A DNA stretch of 64,000 nucleotides from Flavobacterium oncorhynchi (GTDB lineage Bacteria > Bacteroidota > Bacteroidia > Flavobacteriales > Flavobacteriaceae): positions 177,386 through 241,385 of the forward strand of contig NZ_MUHA01000010.1 in assembly GCF_002217355.1 (NCBI RefSeq), read 5' to 3'. Below the pieces are notes generated by a model, which was not told the origin of the DNA, searched no databases, and saw only the letters and a program-made list of their open reading frames with translations. Position 1 is the stretch's first letter; each line of letters opens with the position of its first letter. This document shows positions 27,124 to 35,993 of this stretch, piece by piece. The position numbers were made by a program, and so were the translations under genes.

Positions 27124-27507
27124 ATGTTAAAAAAAGGATCCAAACTAAATAGTATTTTAACAGGAAGTTGTCCAAAATGTCAAAATGAGAGCATGTATTC
27201 AGACAAAAATCCGCTTCATTTGACTAATGTTCTAAAAATGAACGAGAATTGCAGCCATTGCGGTTTCAAATATCAAATAGAACCTTCGTTTTTTTATGGC
27301 GCAATGTATGTTAGTTATGGTTTAAATGTTGCCGTAGGAATTGCAGCATTTATTGTTTCTTTTGTGTTTTTTGGAGCCAATATTGAACAGTCTTTTATTG
27401 CCATAGTTATTACACTAATTCTATTGTTTCCATTTGTTTTACGACTTTCTAGAAATTTATATATCAATATGTTTGTTTCTTATGATCCAGAAACAAATCG
27501 AAAATAA
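27124..27507 (+). CDS. DUF983 family protein
   Basis: 127 residues from ATG 27124, chosen because the promoter -7 box overlaps any earlier start. The N-terminus carries two CxxC pairs, GSCPKCQNES and ENCSHCGFKY, likely a small zinc ribbon. Two long hydrophobic helices follow (GLNVAVGIAAFIVSFVFF and IAIVITLILLFPFVLRL) and a short cytoplasmic tail. This matches DUF983, of unknown function. Its stop lies one base from the stop of the convergent oxidoreductase gene. Confidence 0.82.
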   Translation: MLKKGSKLNSILTGSCPKCQNESMYSDKNPLHLTNVLKMNENCSHCGFKYQIEPSFFYGAMYVSYGLNVAVGIAAFIVSFVFFGANIEQSFIAIVITLILLFPFVLRLSRNLYINMFVSYDPETNRK

Positions 27508-27508
27508 C

Positions 27509-28558
27509 TTATTTTCTCTTTTTATAGAATCGCTGAATATCAATTGTTGGATCTAATGGCTTTTTATTTTCGATAAAATCAAATAAATCTTTAGCCATTG
27601 CAGGTCCCAACATCACCCCTCTTGTGCCTAAACCATTTAGCAAATGAAGTGATTGCTGTTTATCATGTGTTCCAATAATAGGTCGCCTGTCGCGAACCGT
27701 TGGGCGAACACCGCCAAAATGAGATACAATTTCGAACTCACAATTGATAATTTCCTTAATTCGTTCGACTAATTCAGTCTTGCCTTCTTCTGTTGGCAGA
27801 TCTGTTTTGTCTTTCCAATTATAGGTTGCTCCAACTTTGTACAAATGATCACCTAAGGGCAGAATAAAGACACTGGTGTTTACAATCACATCTAGATCTA
27901 GTTCTGGCGCTTTTATAATTAAAAGCTCTCCTTTTGTACCATCAAGCGGTAATTCTTGAAAAAAAGGATTTGCATGAAGTCCAAAACCTTCAGCGAAAAT
28001 TATATTTTTTGTTTGATAGTCTTTGTATTGAATTGAATTATCGTTAATTATTACTTTTGAATGATCAAACGACTCTTGCAATAACAAATTATTTTCTAAA
28101 AGATATTCTTTGTATTTATCTAACAAAAGTGAGGTATCAACATAACCTGTATGCAAAACTTCACCATAATCAAAAGGTGAATCTATCCCGAAATATTTTT
28201 TAAAAACTAGATTGATTGAAAGAAAGGGTGCCAAAAGAGGCTTATCTGAAGCTGCAAACCAATTATTTTGCTCTTCTATAGAGAAAAACTTTCTAAGAAT
28301 TGGCAATTTAAAATTAAACTTTGTTTTTAATTTAGCCTCAACATGATTATAAAAATCTTCCATTAATACTAGTTGCTCTTCTGCTTTCCAAACCTCGCTG
28401 AAGCGCTTTAAAATAACAGGATTATATAATCCTCCAGCAACTCGGGATGAATTTTGAGAATTATCACTAATTACCAAAATAGATTTATTGTTTCTAAGTG
28501 CAATCTCTGCAAATGAAATTCCAGCTAAACCAGATCCAACGATAATATAATCAAACAT
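27509..28558 (-). CDS. FAD-dependent oxidoreductase, DAO family
   Basis: 349 residues. The N-terminal Rossmann motif VGSGLAGISFAE binds FAD; SRVAGGLYNPVILKRFSEVW resembles the MnmC C-terminal oxidase group, and FGGVRPTVRDRRPIIGTH with NGLGTRGVMLGP is the conserved C-terminal FAD/substrate loop. Family members oxidise D-amino acids, glycine or modified tRNA uridine; the substrate here is not evident. It lies downstream of gldO on the same strand but after a hairpin terminator. Confidence 0.82.
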   Translation of the reverse strand: MFDYIIVGSGLAGISFAEIALRNNKSILVISDNSQNSSRVAGGLYNPVILKRFSEVWKAEEQLVLMEDFYNHVEAKLKTKFNFKLPILRKFFSIEEQNNWFAASDKPLLAPFLSINLVFKKYFGIDSPFDYGEVLHTGYVDTSLLLDKYKEYLLENNLLLQESFDHSKVIINDNSIQYKDYQTKNIIFAEGFGLHANPFFQELPLDGTKGELLIIKAPELDLDVIVNTSVFILPLGDHLYKVGATYNWKDKTDLPTEEGKTELVERIKEIINCEFEIVSHFGGVRPTVRDRRPIIGTHDKQQSLHLLNGLGTRGVMLGPAMAKDLFDFIENKKPLDPTIDIQRFYKKRK

Positions 28559-28583
28559 GTTATTGTGAATAGATAAAATAAAA

Positions 28584-28615
28584 AAAACTCTTACTACAAA
28601 GGTAATAAGAGTTTT
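28584..28615 (-). terminator. Hairpin terminator after gldO
   Basis: Stem AAAACTCTTA (28584-28593) / TAAGAGTTTT (28606-28615) with the loop between. On the minus strand it lies 23 nt past the gldO stop. It is nearly identical to the hairpin after gldN. Confidence 0.8.
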
Positions 28616-28638
28616 GCTTATAATTTAATATTAGAGCA

Positions 28639-29631
28639 TTAGTAGTTCCACATATCTTCTTCGAAATTACGAATTTTCTCTTTTACTCGTTCAGATTCCA
28701 ACAATTGCTGCTGTGCATTATCTTTCATATAATCTTTAATTTCACGGTCACCATACATATTTTCTTCCTTGTAAATTATAGCATTAAATCGTCTAGAATT
28801 TAAAACTTGATCAAATGAAATTGGCGCTGCAGAATTCTTGTCGTTAAAAGCTTTTGCCTGATTCAAAACATCACGAGCATTTGGAAAGAACACCCAAAAC
28901 AATTCGATATAATCCTTTTCGTCACTATTCATAGTATAAACGTCGGGCGTAACTGGACAAATCCCCAGCAAACGATACTTTAATTCACTCTGGCGTTTAT
29001 CAAAATACCAATATCCTTTAATTTTATATTGTGTAACATCAGCAGCAGTAAGATCCTGCTTCAAAATATATTCTGCAGGAACTGTTCTTGTTGGACCAAC
29101 TGTTTGATCGACATACGAAACAACTTTCTTTTTACCAGTTCCGGTAACTACCTTTTTCTTTACAACTCGAGATTTATAATCATCTGGATATTGATTAATA
29201 AGTTCCCTGCCTGCATCTGTAGTATCAATACGCGTAAGGGATCCTGCAATATCCTTCATTGTTTTTTTGGTATTAAAATAACTATCCGAATATACTTCGG
29301 TTATTTTACCCTCCCTGATCGCTCTTGTCAAAACATCATAAAGTGAACGCCTATCCGGACCAATGTTTGCAGTATCTACAGGGAAATACAGCGGGAAATT
29401 AATCTTTTCATTCAGATCAATGATCTCCCATGTTGTCTTACCCATTAGTACATCACGATCGTCTACATAACCGTAAGATAATGGTTTGTCATTATCAGAA
29501 ATCAATCTTCCAGGAGATTTTTGCCCAATTTGAGCAACTGTCTTAGCATTAAGCAAATTTGATTGTGCATTTGAAGCAAAACTTCCCACAACCAAAACAA
29601 ACACCATTAAAAATCTTGTTACTTTCATCAT
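28639..29631 (-). CDS. gldO: GldO, paralogue of gliding/type IX secretion protein GldN
   Basis: 330 residues with a signal peptide (FLMVFVLVVGSFASNAQ). It is about 85% identical by eye to the neighbour at 29819 over its whole length, including QIGQKSPGRLISDNDKPL, YGYVDDRDVLMGKTTWEI, FPVDTANIGPDRRSLYDVL and TPDVYTMNSDEKDYIELFWVFFP. In F. johnsoniae gldO follows gldN and is partly redundant with it in gliding and type IX secretion. The gene farther from gldM is called gldO by that order. A hairpin separates it from gldN, so its expression may be lower or separate. Confidence 0.9.
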   Translation of the reverse strand: MMKVTRFLMVFVLVVGSFASNAQSNLLNAKTVAQIGQKSPGRLISDNDKPLSYGYVDDRDVLMGKTTWEIIDLNEKINFPLYFPVDTANIGPDRRSLYDVLTRAIREGKITEVYSDSYFNTKKTMKDIAGSLTRIDTTDAGRELINQYPDDYKSRVVKKKVVTGTGKKKVVSYVDQTVGPTRTVPAEYILKQDLTAADVTQYKIKGYWYFDKRQSELKYRLLGICPVTPDVYTMNSDEKDYIELFWVFFPNARDVLNQAKAFNDKNSAAPISFDQVLNSRRFNAIIYKEENMYGDREIKDYMKDNAQQQLLESERVKEKIRNFEEDMWNY

Positions 29632-29764
29632 AATTTAATTATAAGACGTTATAACGCAAAAATACGAAGTTTGTTGTTATTTTTCCTACAACAAGTTAAA
29701 AAAAATAAATTCAACCTTAAGAAACAACTAAATCTGAAGCTCCTTAAAATGCAGACAAAATAAA

Positions 29765-29797
29765 AAAACTCTTACTACAAAGGTAGTAAGAGTTTTT
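29765..29797 (-). terminator. Hairpin terminator between gldN and gldO
   Basis: Perfect 14-bp stem AAAACTCTTACTAC (29765-29778) / GTAGTAAGAGTTTT (29783-29796), 4-nt loop, in the minus-strand 3' region of gldN. It would weaken read-through into gldO. Confidence 0.82.
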
Positions 29798-29818
29798 CTT
29801 AAAATTTAATATAGATAC

Positions 29819-30808
29819 TTAATAGTTCCACATATCTTGCTCGAAGTTACGAATCTTCTCTTTTACTCTTTCAGATTCTAACAATTGATTTTGAGCATTA
29901 TCCTTCATATAGTCACTGATTGCTCTGTCTCCATATAAGTTCTCTTCTTTGTAAACAACTGCGTTAAAACGACGAGAATTTAATATTTGATCAAATGAAA
30001 TTGGCAATGCCGAATTGTTATCATTGAAAGCTTTTGCTTCATGCAGTGCTTCACGTGCATTCGGGAAGAAAACCCAGAATAATTCGATATAATCCTTTTC
30101 GTCACTGTTCATCGTATAAACGTCTGGCGTTACAGGACAGATTCCAAGTAAACGATACTTCAATTCACTTTGACGTTTGTCAAAATACCAGTATCCTTTA
30201 ATCTTGTACTGTGTAACATCAGCAGCAGTCAAGTCTTGTTTCAAAATATATTCTGCAGGTACAGATCTTGTTGGACCAACTGTTTCGTCTACGTAAGAAA
30301 CAACTTTTTTCTTACCAGTACCAGTAACAACTTTTTTCTTAACGACACGTGTTTTATAATCATCCGGGTATTGGTTGATTAATTCTCTACCAGCATCTGT
30401 AGTATCAATACGAGACAATGCACCTTCGATGTCTTTCATAGACTTTTTAGTATTGAAATAACTGTCACTGTACACTTCAGTTATTTTCCCTTTTTTGATA
30501 GCTTTCGTCAAAACGTCGTAAAGCGAACGTCTATCTGAACCAATATTAGCTGTATCTATAGGAAAGTACAATGGAAAATTGATTTTTTCATTTAAATCAA
30601 TAATTTCCCAAGTAGTTTTTCCCATCAAAACATCTCTATCATCCACATAACCATAAGCTAAGGGCTTATCGTTATCAGAGATAAGCTGAGCAGGAGTTTT
30701 AAGTCCAATTTGGGCTGGTGTTTTCGCGTTAAGCAAATTAGATTGCGCATTAGAAGTTAAACCTCCAGCGATAGAAACAATAGCTATTAAAAAATTTCTT
30801 ACTTTCAT
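29819..30808 (-). CDS. gldN: GldN, periplasmic type IX secretion/gliding motility protein (PorN family)
   Basis: 329 residues with a signal peptide (NFLIAIVSIAGGLTSNAQ). GldN/PorN forms the periplasmic ring of the type IX secretion machine with GldK. It shares its entire domain with gldO downstream, with differences such as QIGLKTPAQLISDNDKPL and the C-terminal NFEQDMWNY. It is 45 nt after gldM and is read as the last gene of the gldKLMN operon, ending at the hairpin at 29765. Confidence 0.95.
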   Translation of the reverse strand: MKVRNFLIAIVSIAGGLTSNAQSNLLNAKTPAQIGLKTPAQLISDNDKPLAYGYVDDRDVLMGKTTWEIIDLNEKINFPLYFPIDTANIGSDRRSLYDVLTKAIKKGKITEVYSDSYFNTKKSMKDIEGALSRIDTTDAGRELINQYPDDYKTRVVKKKVVTGTGKKKVVSYVDETVGPTRSVPAEYILKQDLTAADVTQYKIKGYWYFDKRQSELKYRLLGICPVTPDVYTMNSDEKDYIELFWVFFPNAREALHEAKAFNDNNSALPISFDQILNSRRFNAVVYKEENLYGDRAISDYMKDNAQNQLLESERVKEKIRNFEQDMWNY

Positions 30809-30853
30809 CGTGGTATCATTATAAGATATTGAATGTAGTTTTCACTACTTATA

Positions 30854-32404
30854 TTATTGTATTTCGTAAATTACCGGAGCAGTTCTTGGCAATAAATAAC
30901 TACCAGCTCCAACAAGTTTAGTTTTAATTTCAGAAATAGTAACTTGGTCTCCTTTACCAGCTCTAGAAAGAACTTGTTTACATTGAGCATTTAATCTGTT
31001 TCCGCTTACAACAACCGTAGGCTGTCCAGCAATTTTCATATTAAATCCAACAACATCTAAACCAACTTCAAAATCAAAATCAAGTAATTTAGCTCCAATA
31101 GTAGCAATTTCTAAGTTAGATTTAGGTCCTTTTACAACACCCATCTCACCTCTAATTGTTCCTGTTGGACCAGGAATACCTTTAATTCTGAACGTTTTCT
31201 TATCTGTTACTTTATCTCCATTTGGCAATGTTCCAGTTACAGAAATAGTAGCTTCTGTACCTTGACCAGGGCTCATATTATATTTTCCAGGTTTTCCAGC
31301 TGAAGCTAAACCAGGAGCACTTGCAACAATTTTATTAGCATCAACACCTGCGAATGATACAGAGATTGGGTTAACAACTCCTCTATAAACAACGTTCATT
31401 TTATCAGCAGAAATTGTAGCAGAGTTTGGACGTGGCACTACAACGTATGGCTGCTCAAATTTAAGAGGAATAGTTTTCCCATCCTCTATAAATGTAAACT
31501 GACCAGTAATGTTTTGTTCTCCAACACTTCCAGCAGTCATTTCCACAACAGCCTGACCATTAACAATATTACCAGGTCTTCCATTAAGAGTAAAAGAAGT
31601 AGGTTTTGTGTTATCATCATAACGACCTAAAACAACTTTACCAACAACCTTTTCTCCTTGAAAATAAGCTCCTTTATTCAAAACAACAATTGCTTTGTAA
31701 TTGCTGTAAGATGCCGCAGCAACTGCCGCTTTTCCTAAAGCACTGTTATAAACATCTGCTTCAACTTTTTGAACATCATTTTGCCAAGCTGAAAGTTTTG
31801 CTGCAGATGCAATTGCAGGAAATCCTTTGAAGTGATAAGCTAAATATTTTTCTTTAATTCCGTCTTTATTTTTTACATCAGAAACGTCGAACTTTTTTTC
31901 AACTTCTGAAATAATTGCAGCATATTTTTTATCTGTTCCTAAAGCCGCTTTGATATCTGATTTGTACTTTTCGATTTTAGCGATAATTTCAGTACCTTTT
32001 TTAGTGTACCCGTCTCCTGTAAACCAGTCGTCGATATTATCACCTCTATCCATAGACTCATAAGGCATTTTTCCAGTTGCTTTATCAACTTCGAAACCTT
32101 TAACTGCCTGAGTTTTTAGAGTAGCTATATAACCATAAAAATCTTTTGAAATTACTTCTACCTTGTGAGCTGTTTCTGCAGCAACGGCGAATTCACCTTT
32201 TGCTTCTGCAGCTTTTTGATCTAAAGCTGTTAATAAACTTGCATTTGTTTCAATTGAACTCTTATTTGAACCTTCAAATTTTTCGTTCATTAGACCAAAA
32301 GCAGATATAACTTCTTTTGATACGTTCATTGCTAACATTGCGATGAAAACCAGATACATCAGGTTAATCATCTTCTGTCTAGGGGTTAATTTTCCTCCTG
32401 CCAT
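30854..32404 (-). CDS. gldM: GldM, type IX secretion motor protein (PorM family)
   Basis: 516 residues. One membrane helix near the N-terminus (MINLMYLVFIAMLAMNV, about 11-27) is followed by a long periplasmic part of helical and beta domains ending in YLLPRTAPVIYEIQ. With GldL it forms the proton-driven rotary motor that powers type IX secretion and gliding; GldM spans the periplasm to contact the GldKN ring. It starts 51 nt after the gldL stop. Confidence 0.96.
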   Translation of the reverse strand: MAGGKLTPRQKMINLMYLVFIAMLAMNVSKEVISAFGLMNEKFEGSNKSSIETNASLLTALDQKAAEAKGEFAVAAETAHKVEVISKDFYGYIATLKTQAVKGFEVDKATGKMPYESMDRGDNIDDWFTGDGYTKKGTEIIAKIEKYKSDIKAALGTDKKYAAIISEVEKKFDVSDVKNKDGIKEKYLAYHFKGFPAIASAAKLSAWQNDVQKVEADVYNSALGKAAVAAASYSNYKAIVVLNKGAYFQGEKVVGKVVLGRYDDNTKPTSFTLNGRPGNIVNGQAVVEMTAGSVGEQNITGQFTFIEDGKTIPLKFEQPYVVVPRPNSATISADKMNVVYRGVVNPISVSFAGVDANKIVASAPGLASAGKPGKYNMSPGQGTEATISVTGTLPNGDKVTDKKTFRIKGIPGPTGTIRGEMGVVKGPKSNLEIATIGAKLLDFDFEVGLDVVGFNMKIAGQPTVVVSGNRLNAQCKQVLSRAGKGDQVTISEIKTKLVGAGSYLLPRTAPVIYEIQ

Positions 32405-32455
32405 TTTTTCTAATTAGTTCTTATTAATAAATTTAATATAATAGTCAAAAACTAA

Positions 32456-33103
32456 TTATCCTTTGTTACTCATTGCAGAAAGCATACCACCATAAACACT
32501 GTTTAATGAAGCAATGTTTGCAGTCATAGATTGCATTTGTTCTTTTAATTTAGAAGCATTTTCAGCGATTTCGCTGTTTGCTTGTGCATTTCTTGAAGCA
32601 CTTTCTAATTGTACTTTATATAAACTGTTTAATGATTCCATTTGAGCAGCAGCCATAGACATTTCTTCTGCATATTTCTTTTGTCCTGCAATAGAATCAA
32701 CTGTTGGTGAAATTGCTTTTGCAGCTCCTTCAAAGTTTTTGATGCTGTTTCCTAAGCTTGACATCAACTCACCGTCAATTTTAGCTTCTTTCAACATAGC
32801 ATCTAATTTTTGAGATAATAATCCTTGGGCATCAGTTGGAGTTTCTACTTTCTCAGCTTTTTTTCTCGCTTGACCATTCGCTAATTCAGGATAAACAAGA
32901 GTCCAGTCTAGTTCATCTTCAACTGGTTCAAAAGCAGATAATGCAAAAATTATTGCTTCAGTAACCAATCCGATTGAAAGCATAACAGTTCCTGTTAATG
33001 GTCCCAATTCAAAGTGAGTAATTTTGAATAAAGCTCCAATAATTACTACTGCCGCTCCCATACCATAAGCGAAATTCATTGCTTTTTTACTTAATAATGC
33101 CAT
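32456..33103 (-). CDS. gldL: GldL, type IX secretion motor inner membrane protein (PorL family)
   Basis: 215 residues. Two membrane helices occur at the N-terminus (FAYGMGAAVVIIGALFKI and TVMLSIGLVTEAIIFALSAF), with a conserved acidic residue in the second helix (E of VTEAIIF), proposed to carry protons in the motor. A cytoplasmic helical tail (about 95-215) contains coiled-coil-like segments (EEMSMAAAQMESLNSLYKVQ). It pairs with GldM as the stator and rotor unit. Confidence 0.96.
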   Translation of the reverse strand: MALLSKKAMNFAYGMGAAVVIIGALFKITHFELGPLTGTVMLSIGLVTEAIIFALSAFEPVEDELDWTLVYPELANGQARKKAEKVETPTDAQGLLSQKLDAMLKEAKIDGELMSSLGNSIKNFEGAAKAISPTVDSIAGQKKYAEEMSMAAAQMESLNSLYKVQLESASRNAQANSEIAENASKLKEQMQSMTANIASLNSVYGGMLSAMSNKG

Positions 33104-33172
33104 AATTCTTTTTTTTAGGTTTTAATTTAAATAGATTCGATTTGGATTTGTATTGATTTTAATTGTAATATA

Positions 33173-34576
33173 CTATTTCTTTTTACCGGTTCCGTTTCCA
33201 GTTACTTGAGTTCCCATGTAATCTTGTACAGTTCTGAAACCAATATAACTTCTTGCTGAATCAGCGTATTCGTGATCACGTGTACTTACCTGTAGGAAAT
33301 AAGCAACGTCTTTCCATGAACCACCACGAACAACTTTTCTTTGATTGTTTCCGTCAATTACGTTAGGGTTCATTGTAGAAACATATTCATATGCGTTTGG
33401 ATTGTAAGCTGAATCTGTCCACTCTGAAACGTTTCCTGCCATATTGTATAATCCGTAACCATTAGGATCGTATGATTTTGCCTCAACTGTATACAAAGCT
33501 TCGTCAGCTGCATAATCTCCTCTGTTAGGCTTAAAGTTTGCTAGGAAACAACCTCTATCACTTTTAGTATAAGGACCTCCCCAAGGGTAAGTTGCAGACT
33601 CAAGACCTCCTCTAGCAGCATATTCCCATTCTGCCTCTGTTGGCAATCTGAATGCATTAACTAAATCACGTCCTTTTTTCTTTGATTTGATATAACCGTT
33701 TTTGTTTAATGTTCTCCAAGCACAAAATGCTTTAGCTTGTTTCCAAGTTACACCAACTACTGGATAATCTCCGTAAGCTTTATGCCAGAAATAATCATTA
33801 TGCATTGGCTCATTGTACGAATAAGCGAAATCTTTAATCCAAACTGTTGTATCTGGATAAACACTTACTTGCTCTGTTTTAACAAAGTCTTTTCTTTTTC
33901 CAACTTTAGCTTTTGCTGCAGCTTGAATATCCATCCAAGAATAACGGAATTTCAATTTATTTACATCAATTGTTCTTAAACCATTATATGATTCTTCAAT
34001 TGGCAAATACATCGAATCCATTACCTCAGCATAGTACTCATCTGGATAAGCTTTTGTATCTTTTATTAACTTAATTTTTTTGTTTAATTTTCTCCCAGCA
34101 TACGGATCATCTTTTGTTCCTACACTATAATAATTATCATACATATATTTATCATAAGCTGTCATTTTATCCGGCTCAGAATCATTAAATGCATAATCAG
34201 CGATACTACCACCTTTACTGCCTTTACCACCAGTACTTTTTTGACCAGTTTCATCAGCTAAAATAGCCAGACGAACTCTCATTGTAGAATCTTTTACCCA
34301 TTCTACAAATTGACGATACTCACTGTTAGTAATCTCAGTTTCATCCATATAAAATGAACGAACCGTTACTGATTTAGTTGGAGCATCTTCCACATTAGCT
34401 AAATCAGCATCTGATTTACCCATAATAAAAGATCCACCCGGAACCAATGTCATTCCATAAGGCTTTTCAGGATGCCATTTCCCTCCTGTAACACCGACTA
34501 ACTCACCTTTGTCACCTGACTTACCACAGCCAATTACTAGTGTTAACATTGCTGTAAATGCAATAAACTTCTTCAT
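33173..34576 (-). CDS. gldK: GldK, type IX secretion outer-membrane-ring lipoprotein (PorK family)
   Basis: 467 residues. The type II signal peptide has its lipobox cysteine at residue 17 (LVIGCGKSG). The body is a formylglycine-generating-enzyme/sulfatase-modifying fold: GGSFIMGKSD, FYMDETEITNSEYRQF, YPVVGVTWKQAKAFC, RLPTEAEWEYAARGG, NMAGNVSEWT and VVRGGSWKD. GldK and GldN build the ring under the outer membrane. It is the first gene of the gldKLMN unit; a 262-nt gap separates it from the arginase-like gene, with TATTTTTG on the minus strand at 34672-34679 as a possible -7 box. Confidence 0.96.
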   Translation of the reverse strand: MKKFIAFTAMLTLVIGCGKSGDKGELVGVTGGKWHPEKPYGMTLVPGGSFIMGKSDADLANVEDAPTKSVTVRSFYMDETEITNSEYRQFVEWVKDSTMRVRLAILADETGQKSTGGKGSKGGSIADYAFNDSEPDKMTAYDKYMYDNYYSVGTKDDPYAGRKLNKKIKLIKDTKAYPDEYYAEVMDSMYLPIEESYNGLRTIDVNKLKFRYSWMDIQAAAKAKVGKRKDFVKTEQVSVYPDTTVWIKDFAYSYNEPMHNDYFWHKAYGDYPVVGVTWKQAKAFCAWRTLNKNGYIKSKKKGRDLVNAFRLPTEAEWEYAARGGLESATYPWGGPYTKSDRGCFLANFKPNRGDYAADEALYTVEAKSYDPNGYGLYNMAGNVSEWTDSAYNPNAYEYVSTMNPNVIDGNNQRKVVRGGSWKDVAYFLQVSTRDHEYADSARSYIGFRTVQDYMGTQVTGNGTGKKK

Positions 34577-34838
34577 ATAAATTTGGGATTATCTATTCAT
34601 TATTATAGTTCGTAAACGTATTTATTATTTATCTAAAAAACAATACTACTCGCGAAATTTATTTTACCGTTCAAAAATAATGTTAAATAAAATAAAAAAA
34701 AAATATTTCATCGACAAACTAACCGAAAAAATCGACGTAAAACACGTTTTTTTATCATATATAAACCTTATCTTACTAAAAAATATTTTGTAATATTTTG
34801 TAATTCAAAAAAATTAAGAATTCTATTGAATTTTTGCC

Positions 34839-35990
34839 CTATAAAGCATTTTTTCGCTGTGCTTTCCACCATCTTTCTGGCAATTCTTGGTTGCAAGCAC
34901 TCAAATATTCTTCATATGAACATGGTAATAACGTATTTCTTTTTAGTTTATTGCTGCCATTTGTTTCAAATGGAATTTCTATCCACCATCGGTCTGTTTT
35001 ATCACTTTTATAAAACACCAACTCCTCTTCTTCCAAAGGAACAATATACTTTAAATAATTCGTTCTGCTTCCAAAAGGATACTCTTTTGAACGATAATGA
35101 TACCCTTCAATAAAATACCACACAATTTGAGCAATAATAGGTGATTCCTGCGCAGTACTGTTGTGATTAAAAATTCCAAATGAAGAAACTTTATCACTAA
35201 TTCCAGCATATCTCGCCAAAGCGCAAATTTCTTTTCCGTTAAAACCGTTTGGCTCAAAAGTAACAACATTACCTGAAGCCGAAGACTTAACAGAATTCAA
35301 ATCAATACTCACTAAATCAGCATCTCTGAATACTGGTTCAGCCAGCGTAATTTTATTTGAAATTTCACCTAAACGGTAAGCATCAAAAAACAACTTCTCG
35401 ATTAAATCAATTTCTTCTTGTGAATTATAATAGGTCTGATAACCAATATTACAGTAGTTAAAAAGATTATTTGGCGCATCAATAATGATTTTAGTCAGAT
35501 AAGAATTAGCCGAAACCAGTTCGTTTTCTTTACCAAAATCAAACCTATTATCTACAGAAACCAAATTCACCATTTGCTCTAAATCATCGTAAGCACGATA
35601 CAAAGCATAGGTCAAATCTTGTGAACCTCCAAGGACTATAGGAATCACTTTATTCTTAATTAAAGTCGAAGTAACTTTTTTTACTGCAAAATAAGTATCC
35701 TCTACTGAATCACCTGCAAGAATATCCCCAAGGTCAGCTATAGACGCATCCCAATTACCAGGAAACATTCCATACAGTTTTTTACGAACCGCTGTAAGGT
35801 TTACTTCATTTATCATATTGATATTTCGGCGATCTTCAAGAACGCCGACAATAGCAATATTAATTTTATCAATATCAGGAAATTGATCTTGTGTATGCAA
35901 CACAATTTTACTGCCGAGTTCTTGCGAAGACAATGAACTAATGAAGTTTACCATACCTTCATTTAGCGGTTGTAGAAAATCAAATTCCAT
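34839..35990 (-). CDS. Arginase/formimidoylglutamase-fold protein with degraded metal site
   Basis: 383 residues related to the ureohydrolase (arginase, agmatinase, formiminoglutamase) fold: IPIVLGGSQDLTYALYRAYDD, LVSVDNRFDFG and DADLVSIDLNSVKSS correspond to the three metal motifs GGxHS/D, DAHxD and SxDxDxxDP. Histidine is replaced by Q in GGSQD, the DAHxD motif reads DNRFD, and the third motif lacks the second aspartate. Two of the manganese ligands are therefore missing, so catalysis as a ureohydrolase is unlikely. The gene starts 3 nt after topA and precedes gldK. Whether it is an accessory to either is unknown. Confidence 0.75.
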   Translation of the reverse strand: MEFDFLQPLNEGMVNFISSLSSQELGSKIVLHTQDQFPDIDKINIAIVGVLEDRRNINMINEVNLTAVRKKLYGMFPGNWDASIADLGDILAGDSVEDTYFAVKKVTSTLIKNKVIPIVLGGSQDLTYALYRAYDDLEQMVNLVSVDNRFDFGKENELVSANSYLTKIIIDAPNNLFNYCNIGYQTYYNSQEEIDLIEKLFFDAYRLGEISNKITLAEPVFRDADLVSIDLNSVKSSASGNVVTFEPNGFNGKEICALARYAGISDKVSSFGIFNHNSTAQESPIIAQIVWYFIEGYHYRSKEYPFGSRTNYLKYIVPLEEEELVFYKSDKTDRWWIEIPFETNGSNKLKRNTLLPCSYEEYLSACNQELPERWWKAQRKNAL

Positions 35991-35993
35991 TTA

